A stretch of DNA of 64,000 nucleotides, taken from Intrasporangium flavum (GTDB lineage: Bacteria; Actinomycetota; Actinomycetes; Actinomycetales; Dermatophilaceae). Shown piece after piece: positions 24,902 to 33,100 of this stretch; the first letter of the stretch is position 1; every line of letters begins with the position of its first letter. The stretch covers positions 372,001-436,000 of the forward strand of contig NZ_MLJO01000003.1 of NCBI RefSeq assembly GCF_001956915.1. Direction: 5' to 3'. Under the pieces are notes generated by a model. It had not been told where the DNA came from, made no database searches, and worked only from the letters and a program-made list of their open reading frames with translations. The position numbers were made by a program, and so were the translations under genes.

Positions 24902-27660
24902 GCGGTGAGCCCCGAGTTGAGCTCGTCGATGAGGTCGCCGGTGCGGTCGCCGAGGTCGCGGAGGGCACCGTCGATGCCGCCCTTGTCGGTGAAGGGTGCT
25001 TGGTCGAGGTCGTCGGCGGTGATGCCGGCGGAGGATGCGATCACTTCGACCATGCGGTCGAGCCACCACCTTTCGAGGGGACTGAACGTCGTCCCAGCCT
25101 GTTCTTGTTGCGCGAGCCACGCGGCGTACCGCTCCCGTACCTGGTCGGCGTACGGGACAAGCTCGCTGTCGACCCCGACCGTATAGCGCAGCAGGGAGAC
25201 GAGGTCGGTCAGGGTGTGGCGGTCGTTGTGCCGCACCCGGTCGACGTCCACAGCCGCATACGCGTCCCAGATCAGGTCGGTGGTCCAGTTGTACGGCGGC
25301 CGGGAGATCCGGTCGGCGAGCTCCTGGATGTCGGCGAAGGCGATGCGGCGCTCCTTCGCCTCCGTGGCGAGCTGGATGGCCGTGATCTCGTCGCGGTGCT
25401 CGGTGAGGTATGCGCTCCAAGACTCGACGATGGACTTGGCTCTGGTGGTGTCGACGACGCCGTGGGCATCGATGAGGGTGTCCACGTTGACCTCGTCGAT
25501 GACGCGGTCGTGGGTCGCGCGCAGTTCGAGGATCCGAGCTCGCAACTCGGGGTTGGCCGCGAGTGGCTTGATCGCCTCGTCGAGCAGCTCCTGGAGGGCA
25601 GCGGCCGGGTCCGTCGCGTCCTGGACTACTTGAGCTTGGGTGTCGGGGTCGACGGCGTTGACGAGGCTCCGGACGATGTCGCGCACGGGCGCTCCGGCGA
25701 CGTCGTCGAGCTCGGCGCGCTCCCCCGGCGTCAGTTCGAGTTCGAGCTTGGCGAGGCGCGAGGCGAGGGTGGCGGTCTCGTCCTCGGTCAGCGACAGAGC
25801 CGCGGCCTTGTCGAGGAGCTTTTTGAGCGGGACACCCTTGTCCCGGTTGAGGGGCGGCTCGACGAAGTCATGCTCCGTGACCCCGACGGCATCCACGATG
25901 ACGAACCGGGTCTTGGCACTTGCGTCAGGGGTGACGGCCTGGAAGTCGGCCGGCGTGATGGTGCGGGCGCCGCGGCCCTTCATCTGCTCGAAGTACTGGG
26001 CGGAGCGGACGTCGCGCATAAAGAAGACGCACTCCAGGGGCCTGACGTCGGTGCCCGTGGCGATCATGTCGACGGTGACGGCGATCCTGAGTGACGGCGA
26101 CGTGCGGAAGGCCTGGAGCTGCCCCTTGGCGTCGCGGGCGGCGTAGGTGATCTTGGCCGCGAAGTCATTGCCCTTGCCGAACACCTCCCGGACCGTGGTG
26201 ACGATTTCCTCGGCGTGGGCGTCGTCCTTGGCGAAGATCAGCGTCTTCGGGACGGTGGAGCGGCCCGGGAAGATCTCGGTGAACAGCCGGTCGCGGAAGG
26301 TCTCGAGCACGAGACGGATCTGGGACTTGGCGGTGACGGCCCGGTCGAGCTGCTTGTGGGTGTACTCGTAGTCCTCCTCGAGCTGCTCGAGGCGCTCCTT
26401 GCGGGTGCGGCGGTCGACCTTGGGCACGAAGAGACCGGCGTCGATCTTGCCGCCCTTCTCGGAGATCTCGGTGCGGATCCGGTAGAGGTCGAAGTCGACG
26501 TTGACCCGGTCGGCGACCGACTGGGGATACGTGTACTCCGAGACGAGGTTCTGCCGGAAGAACGCGAAGGTCTGCTTGCCTGGCGTGGCGGTGAGCCCGA
26601 CGACGTGGGAGTCGAAGTACTCGAGGACTCCCCGCCACACCCCGTAGATGGACCGGTGGGCCTCGTCGACGATGACGAGGTCGAACGTCTCCGGGGGCAG
26701 GGCCGGGTTGTAGGCGACGGTGACGGGGGTGTCGGGGACGTAGTCGTCGAGGCCGGGATCGTCGACGGCCGTGACTTCCTCGTTCCTCAATGCCTTGAAG
26801 ACGCGCTGGATGGTGGAGACGACGACGCTGGAGGAGCCGAGCATCCCGGCGGAGGAGAGCTTGTCGACGCCGTAGATCTCGGTGAAGCGGCGTCCGTCGC
26901 CGGGGGTGCGGTAGTTCTGGAACTCGGCGAGGGTCTGCTCGGCGAGGTTGTTCCGGTCGACCAGGAAGAGGATGCGCTGGAACCCGCCGTAGCGCAGGAG
27001 CCGGTAGGCGGCGGTGACGGCGGTGAAGGTCTTGCCGGCGCCGGTGGCCATTTGCACCAGCGACCGGTCGTACCGCTGGCCGGCGAGACTGCTCTCGATC
27101 CCGGAGATGGCCGTGATCTGGGCGGGACGCAGCAGCGTGGTGTCGAGTTCGGGCATGCGGCGGACCTTGGCACGCCAAGTGGCTTGGTCCGGCTCCGCGT
27201 TCGCGTCACGAAGGATCTTCGCCAGCGTGCTCGGCTTGGGGAAGTTGAAGAGCCGTCGAGCCCGAGCGTCCGGGTCATAGCCGTTCGTGAAGTGCGTCTC
27301 GGTGCCACTGGCCTCGAAGACAAACGGAAGCCGCCGCTCGGTGGTCACTGCGCGCAAGCGCACGTCGGCCGGCAGTCCCTCGGCGTACATGCCGGACTGC
27401 CACTCCACCCCCGAGAGGGCGGTGCCCTCGGACTTTGCCTCGATGACGCCGACCGCCTTCTTGTCGACGTACAAGACGTAGTCGGCGCGGCCGTGGCCGG
27501 CCTTCATGACGACCTCGCGGCAGGCGATGCCCTGGGCAGCGAAGAGGTTGAGGTTCTTCTTGTCCTGAACGGACCAGCCGGCGTCGGTCAGCTGACGGTC
27601 GATGATGACCCGTGCGCGCTGCTCTGCTGCGAGCCTCGCTTCGGCGTCGGGTTCCCCCAT
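24898..27660 (-). CDS. hsdR: Type I restriction endonuclease subunit HsdR
   Basis: 920 residues from ATG 27660, with TAAGGTGA 5-6 bases upstream; a GTG six codons earlier is possible. The N-terminal PD-(D/E)XK nuclease has D60, E74 and K76 (GRADYVLYVDKKAVGVIEAK). The SF2 translocase has Walker A MATGAGKT (about 205), DEAH in IVDEAHRSIYG, a motif III GLTATP and C-terminal motif GRGARTITP. A helical C-terminal domain (from about 650) binds M2S. This ATP-driven motor pulls in DNA and cleaves it when blocked. It is first gene of the operon, 70 bases from the recombinase gene's end; the operon promoter should be there. Confidence 0.97.
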   Translation of the reverse strand: MGEPDAEARLAAEQRARVIIDRQLTDAGWSVQDKKNLNLFAAQGIACREVVMKAGHGRADYVLYVDKKAVGVIEAKSEGTALSGVEWQSGMYAEGLPADVRLRAVTTERRLPFVFEASGTETHFTNGYDPDARARRLFNFPKPSTLAKILRDANAEPDQATWRAKVRRMPELDTTLLRPAQITAISGIESSLAGQRYDRSLVQMATGAGKTFTAVTAAYRLLRYGGFQRILFLVDRNNLAEQTLAEFQNYRTPGDGRRFTEIYGVDKLSSAGMLGSSSVVVSTIQRVFKALRNEEVTAVDDPGLDDYVPDTPVTVAYNPALPPETFDLVIVDEAHRSIYGVWRGVLEYFDSHVVGLTATPGKQTFAFFRQNLVSEYTYPQSVADRVNVDFDLYRIRTEISEKGGKIDAGLFVPKVDRRTRKERLEQLEEDYEYTHKQLDRAVTAKSQIRLVLETFRDRLFTEIFPGRSTVPKTLIFAKDDAHAEEIVTTVREVFGKGNDFAAKITYAARDAKGQLQAFRTSPSLRIAVTVDMIATGTDVRPLECVFFMRDVRSAQYFEQMKGRGARTITPADFQAVTPDASAKTRFVIVDAVGVTEHDFVEPPLNRDKGVPLKKLLDKAAALSLTEDETATLASRLAKLELELTPGERAELDDVAGAPVRDIVRSLVNAVDPDTQAQVVQDATDPAAALQELLDEAIKPLAANPELRARILELRATHDRVIDEVNVDTLIDAHGVVDTTRAKSIVESWSAYLTEHRDEITAIQLATEAKERRIAFADIQELADRISRPPYNWTTDLIWDAYAAVDVDRVRHNDRHTLTDLVSLLRYTVGVDSELVPYADQVRERYAAWLAQQEQAGTTFSPLERWWLDRMVEVIASSAGITADDLDQAPFTDKGGIDGALRDLGDRTGDLIDELNSGLTA

Positions 27661-27748
27661 GGGCGTCACCTTAGCCACCGTGTCGCGGCCACATCGGACA
27701 TTTCAGTTCCACATGGGCGGCGCGACCATCAAGGTCGGGTGGCCCACC

Positions 27749-29170
27749 TCATGAGCCTTCTGCAGGTGTCATGCGGACTCCATCAGGATGGACGCCAGAC
27801 TTGCCCGAAGGCTGCGGCACCAGCTCGATCCGCCAGAGGGCGCGCATCACGGCGCGCCTAGTGTCAAGGTCGAGTCCGTCCCAGGCGACGTGGAGGTCGG
27901 GCACGCCCTGCATTACCGACAGCGCCCTTGCGTGTGTAGCGGCAACTGAGGCACGGTCCGCTTCCTCCAACCGCGCCCTCACCGTCCGGGTCCCTGCCAG
28001 GAACTGCTCGCGGGTGACCACCCCTTCGGCATAGTCCACCGCCAACGCCTCCAACCGGCCCCGCAACAGGTCCGTGTCTCGAGCGGGCGTCACTACCTGC
28101 TCCTGCGCCGACAGGGGGCGGACACCTTCACGCTCCAGGTACGCCAGTGTCACCTCGGTGACGTACTCCTCGAGCAGCGCCTTCGAGCGGATCACGTGAC
28201 CTCGGGGGCATCGGTACACCAGCCGACGAGCCCGACCTGCCCCACCTGTGGTGGAGACGCGGCATGCTCGCCCGCAGTCGGCTCGGGCGCAGAACGTGAT
28301 CCCAGACAGCAGGTGACGTGGCGCGTTCCCGGGGGTGGTCCTGCGTGCCGGGTCCGTCAGGATGGCTCGAACCGTCTCCCATGTCTCCCGGTCCACCACC
28401 CCGGGCCACTCAGACTCCCCCACGATCGCTCCCTTGTGGGTTGCCAGGCCGGCGAACCGCGGCGATAGGAGGACGGTCCTCAAGTGGGACGTCGTCCATG
28501 GCCTTCCTGTGCTCGACGTGGAGCCGGCTGCCGTCAACTGGCGCGTTACCTCGGCCAACGACAGCCCGGCGAGGAGGCGCTCGTAGGCGGCACGCAGATG
28601 ACAAGCCTCAGCATCCCGGATAGTTCGTCCATCCGGCTCGTAGGCGTACGGTCGCATCCCGCCCGAGAACCTGCCCTCTCGAGCACGACGCTCTGCCGCC
28701 GCCGCCACGCGCTCTGACTTCACCTCCGACTCGTACATGGCCACTGAGCCGAGCAGGCGCGCATTGAGCCGGTCCGCGGCGGTGGACAGGTTGACCTTCG
28801 CCGCCTTCACCGTGACTACCTCGACGTTGTTCCGCTCCAACATGTCGACCAGGTCCTCGAGGTCCCGGAGCCGTCGATACAGCCTGTCGGGGTGCCACGC
28901 CAGCACGACGTCCACCTGGTTCTCCCGAATGGCGTCCAGAAGCGCCTCGTAGCCCGGCCGGGTCGTGTTCACGAACCTCAACTGGGACGTGGACCAGCGA
29001 CGCTGCTTGGCCGAGATGTCGTTGTCCACAAACTCCTCGACCACCTCCCAGCCCCGATCGGCGGCCAACTTTCTGGTGTCTTCAAGTTGCCGCGTGACCC
29101 CCGCTTGAGCTCCCGACCTGTCTTGGGAGATGCGAGCGTAGATCGCCGCCCTGTTTCGCTGCCCGTCCAC
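27749..29170 (-). CDS. Large serine recombinase (element integrase)
   Basis: 473 residues from GTG 29170. The resolvase-type catalytic domain has YARISQD with nucleophile Ser15, WHPDRLYRRLRDL and YESEVKSERV. A recombinase domain follows (about 170-290: GMRPYAYEPDGRTIRD...LNSAG-like AAGSTSSTGRPWTTSHLRTVLLSPRFAG). A zinc ribbon comes next (CARADCGRACRV ... YRCPRGH) and then a coiled-coil-bearing C-terminus. This is the layout of phage/ICE integrases of the phiC31 class. The gene starts about 30 bases from the junction with the host tadA gene, the usual place for attP beside the integrase gene, so it is the likely agent of insertion. Confidence 0.96.
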   Translation of the reverse strand: MDGQRNRAAIYARISQDRSGAQAGVTRQLEDTRKLAADRGWEVVEEFVDNDISAKQRRWSTSQLRFVNTTRPGYEALLDAIRENQVDVVLAWHPDRLYRRLRDLEDLVDMLERNNVEVVTVKAAKVNLSTAADRLNARLLGSVAMYESEVKSERVAAAAERRAREGRFSGGMRPYAYEPDGRTIRDAEACHLRAAYERLLAGLSLAEVTRQLTAAGSTSSTGRPWTTSHLRTVLLSPRFAGLATHKGAIVGESEWPGVVDRETWETVRAILTDPARRTTPGNAPRHLLSGITFCARADCGRACRVSTTGGAGRARRLVYRCPRGHVIRSKALLEEYVTEVTLAYLEREGVRPLSAQEQVVTPARDTDLLRGRLEALAVDYAEGVVTREQFLAGTRTVRARLEEADRASVAATHARALSVMQGVPDLHVAWDGLDLDTRRAVMRALWRIELVPQPSGKSGVHPDGVRMTPAEGS

Positions 29171-29189
29171 ATCGCCATGATAGGTGTCT

Positions 29190-29212
29190 CAACCGACAGC
29201 CCGTCTTGCCGG
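29190..29212. other. Element-chromosome junction (att site) in the tadA Walker A codons
   Basis: Reading the minus strand, host coding continues to GGTQAGKT (codons ending at about 29202) and then changes to sequence unrelated to any TadA (GCRLRHLS...). An intact TadA would continue with TT-L-LN after GK. The change of reading and the adjacent serine integrase mark this as an attachment junction; the exact crossover dinucleotide cannot be set without the other end. Confidence 0.75.
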
Positions 29213-29834
29213 CCTGGGTGCCACCGGCGACGAGGACGTTGAGCCCGCTCGCGACGGCGGCGTCGAGGAACGTGGCCGCCTGCCGGGTCAGGGTGCCGAG
29301 GCGGACGAGGTCGTCGAGGTGGTCGGCCTTGACGACGAACTTGCGGACGTTGACCTGCCAGTGCGTGCGCGTGATGTCGGGGATGACGACGTGCAGGCGC
29401 GAGCCGTCGGGCAGCGTGGCGTCGACGAAGGGGCTCGAGAGGTCGACGCGACGGCCGCTCGTCTTGAGCATCCGCTCGACGAGGTCGCGGACGTCCTCGG
29501 CGGTGAGGATCGTGGGGGTCAGCTCGGCGACGCCGCCTCGGGCGACGAACACCTTGCTCGGCTCGTTGATCCAGATCTCCTCGACCGTGGGGTCGTCGAA
29601 GTACTGCTGGAGCGGGCCGTAGCCGGCGACGACGGCGAGGATGGAGTGGACGGCCAGACGCTGGTCGCCCAGGGTCGGCAGGCCGCCGTGGAGCGAGCGC
29701 TGGTCGTAGTCCTGCACGGCGTCCTCGACGAGCCGCCGGACCGCCGCCGTGTCGCTGGCCGGGTCGAGGCCGGTGCGGCGGATGAGCTCGCGCACCTCGC
29801 CCTCGACATGGCGCACCGCCTCGTGTGTCGACAT
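29202..29834 (-). pseudogene. tadA: TadA/CpaF-type secretion ATPase, truncated at the P-loop by the element
   Basis: 211 codons from ATG 29834, preceded by AGGGGAACG. The N-terminal helical domain and the N1 domain typical of TadA/CpaF are present: GPLQQYFDDPTVEEIWINEPSKVFVARGG, LVERMLKTSGRRVDLSSPFVDATLPDGSRLHVVIP and ITRTHWQVNVRKF. The sequence then runs into the Walker A motif VAGGTQAGKT and stops being TadA. The Walker B, Asp/His boxes and C-terminal ATPase half are missing here. Full-length TadA powers Flp/Tad pilus assembly, so this locus cannot make the intact ATPase in the integrated state. The 3' half should flank the element on its far side. Divergent neighbour: the EssC-like gene at 30126. 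Confidence 0.9.
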
Positions 29835-30125
29835 CGTTCCCCTGACTCGTCGTGGACCCGGCCATCCTGCCGGGCCACCGCCGTTGTGGCTCGTCCAACC
29901 TAGGCCAAACGCGCTCGAACCATCGCAAACGATCCACAGGGACGCAACCGACGACGTTCGACGGCACGCCGCGCGGACCCTACGGGTTCCGCCGACCCGG
30001 CGTCCGGCGTCGTCCACAGCTGTGGGCGCCCGCCGCCGCCGCCCGCGCGGAACGGGTCGAATGGCGGGGCCGCGTGCGCCCGCCCGGGCCGTCCGCGAGC
30101 TCACCCGTCACACGAGGAGAACCCC

Positions 30126-33100
30126 GTGCAGCTGCGCCTCACCGTCGTCGACCGCGACCGCCCCTCCCGCGGCCCGGTCGACGTCGTCGTCGAGGCACCC
30201 GCCGGGTCGACGCTCGCCGAGCTGCGTGGGCCACTGGCCACGGCGAGCGGCGCAGCGACGACGTGGGTCGAGGCGGGCGGCCGGACGCTCCCCGACGCCG
30301 CGGTGGTGGGCGAGCCGCCGCTGCTGCACGGAGCGGTCCTCGGGCTGTCTGACAAGGCCGTACTGCCGGCCGAGCCCGGTGCCGCCCCCTCGCCGGCCGC
30401 CGTCCGGCTCTGCGTCGTCGGGGGTGTCGACGCCGGGCGCACCGTCGCCGTCGGCCGCGGCGAGCACGTCGTCGGCCGCGCGGCGTCCTCGGGCGTGCGC
30501 CTCGACGACCGTGGCATCTCCCGCGCCCACGCCGTGCTCGACGTGCGCGGCGACGGCCTCACGGTGCGCGACCTCTCGCCGACCAACGGGTCGACGGTCA
30601 ACGGCCGGACGGTGCCGCCCGAGGGCACGCGCCTCGGCCCCGGTGACCGGCTGCGCATCGGCTCCACCGTGCTGGCCCTCGCCGACAGCCCGGCCCGGCC
30701 CGGCCACCACACCGTCGCGGGCGGACGGGTCCGCTTCCACCGTTCGCCCCGGCTCGTGCCGGGCCACGCCGGGCGCACCGTGTCCTTCCCCGAACCACCG
30801 AGGCGCCCGGACCACGCACGGGCCCCGCTCGTCGCGGCCGGCGTGCCGCTCGTGGCGTCGGTCGTGCTGGCCTGGGCCCTGTCCTCGCCCACGCTCCTGC
30901 TCTTCGCCCTCCTGTCCCCCGTCCTGCTCCTCGCGCAGTGGTGGGGCGACCGGCGGTCCGGACGCTCGTCCTACCGTCGGCAGGTGCAGGACCACCGCGC
31001 GGCCACGGTGCTGGCCGAGCAACGGCTGCGCGACCTGGCTGCGGAGGACGAGGCCGAGCGCCGCGCGGCGCACCCCGGGCCGGCCCGGCTGCTCGACGTC
31101 GTCACCGCGCGGGCTGCCGACCTCTGGTGCCGGCGCCCGGGCGACCCCGACCACCTGGCGCTGCGGCTGGGCCTCGCCGACCAGCCCGCAGCCGTCACGT
31201 GCTCCGGCACGCCGCACGAACCTCCGGTGCTGGACCAGGTGCCGGCTGTCGTCGACCTCGACGCCACGCGGGTCGTCGGCCTGGCCGGCCCGGCGCCCGA
31301 GGTCCGCTCGGTGACCGGGTCGATGCTCGCCCAGGCGTGCACGTGGCACACGCCGCAGGATCTCGACGTCGTCGTCGTGACGGCCCCCGACGCGGCCGAC
31401 GCGTGGTCGTGGTGCGGGCTGCTGCCGCACGTCGCACGGTATGCGGCTGCCGGCGCCGGGAGCGGCACCGACGCCGCCTCAGCCGCCGCGACCGTCGCGG
31501 CGCTCGTGGACGAGGTCGCCCGCCGGCACGAGACGGGTGAGGGGCCCGCGCGGGTCCGTCGAACCGGGACGGCCGGGTCGACGCGGACGCCCGGGACCGA
31601 CGACCGGCGTCCGCGCGTCGACACCCTCGTCGTGCTCGACGGCGCGAGCGCCCTGCGCGAGCTGCCCGGGGTCGCCGACCTCCTCCGGGACGGCCCCGAC
31701 GTCGGCCTCGCCTTCCTCGCCCTCGACCGCACGACCGAGGCGCTCCCGGCCGAGGCGGTCGCCCTGGTGACGCTGGACCGCACCGGCGCGGCCACCCTCC
31801 GCCGCGGTGGCACGCTGACCGGCGGCGTCGTCCCCGACCTGCCCTCCACCGGCTGGCTCGACGCCTTCGCCCGGTCCCTCGCCCCGCTCACCGACGCGAC
31901 GCCCCGCACCGGCACGGCCGCGCTCCCCTCGCGCGTCTCCTTCCGCGACCTCCACCGCCTCGCCGGCCTCGACCCGACTTCGGCGACCGACGTCGCAGCG
32001 GCGTGGGGCACCTCCGACGGCCGCCCCGTCGCCCGCGTCGGGGCGACCGCGGACGGGCCGTGGCTGCTCGACCTGGCGGCCGCCGGCCCCCACGCCCTCG
32101 TCGGGGGCACCACGGGCTCAGGCAAGTCCGAGCTGCTCCAGTCGCTCGTGGCCGGGCTCGCCGTGGCCTCACGCCCCGACGACGTCTCGGTCCTGCTCGT
32201 CGACTACAAGGGCGGCGCCGCATTCGGGGAGTGCGCCCGGCTGCCGCACGTGCTGGGGGTCGTCACGGACCTCGACGAGGACCTGACCCGGCGTGCCCTG
32301 ACGTCGTTGCGCGCCGAGCTGCGACGCCGGGAGAGGGTGCTGGCCGCCGTCGGCGCGAAGGACTGGGACGACCACCGCGCCCGGACCGCCAGCCTGGGGG
32401 GCGCCGGGTCCGCAGCCGCCGCCGAGGGGGCCGAGCGGCTCGCCTGCCTCGTCATCGTCGTGGACGAGTTCAAGGCGCTGGCCGACGACCTGCCCGAGTT
32501 CGTCGACGGACTGGTCCGGATCGCGGCCGTGGGGCGCTCGCTCGGGGTGCACGTCGTGCTGGCGACGCAGCGGCCCGGCGGCATCGTCAGCGCCGACATG
32601 CGGGCCAACGTCTCGCTCCGGCTCTGCCTGCGGGTGCGTGAGCGCTCGGACAGCGTCGACGTCATCGACGCGCCGGACGCCGCGACCGTCCCCGACTCCC
32701 TCCCCGGCCGCGGGTTCGTGCGCGGCGCGGACCAGCGGCTCCTCGCGCTGCAGACCGCCTGGGCCGGCGGTCCCGTGCTCCCCGATGAGGAGCCGGGCGG
32801 CATAGCCGTCCACCGCCTCGACGGCGGGACGTCCGCCGCGCCCGGCCACCCCGCCCCGGGAGCCGGAGCCGGTACACCCCGCCCGGCCACCACCGAGCTG
32901 GCCGCGGTCGTCACCGCGGTCCGGGCTGCGGCCGACGCGGAGGGCATCACCCCGCCGGCCTCCCCCTGGCTGCCCGAGCTGCCCACGACGCTGCCCTCCA
33001 CCAGCTTGGCCGGGGCCGATGCGACCGACGTCGACGGCGGGGTGGTCGTGGGCCTGGCCGACGTCCCGGACGAGCAGTCGCGCCGCCCGTGGGTCTGGGA

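Larger units (their letters stand above)
1..29202. mobile_element. Integrated element / defence island, right-hand part only
   Basis: Seen: a large serine recombinase lies at the right edge, followed within about 30 bases by the broken tadA gene. Everything to the left is typical accessory cargo: restriction-modification, resolvase, tyrosine recombinase, excisionase-like HTH, macrodomain and AlbA_2 proteins, and many unknowns. Codon use and base composition are visibly less GC-rich than right of 29.2 kb, notably at 4.9-7.1 kb and 16.4-17.0 kb. No conjugation genes (relaxase, TraG/VirD4, VirB4) are visible, so whether it is an ICE, a mobilizable island or a prophage-like relic cannot be said. 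The left attachment site and the tadA 3' half must lie outside the window, so the element is longer than 29 kb. Confidence 0.85.

Noticed and set aside
23576..25420. Longer 614-residue version of HsdS
   Set aside because: The first 173 codons are antisense-like noise within hsdR; GTG 24901 with the 4-base overlap is the natural start.
1..29202. CRISPR array or cas genes in the defence island
   Set aside because: No regularly spaced repeats and no Cas-like protein are visible.
29100..29900. tRNA gene as the integration site
   Set aside because: No tRNA-like sequence lies at the junction; the disrupted gene is tadA and the enzyme is a serine, not tyrosine, integrase.
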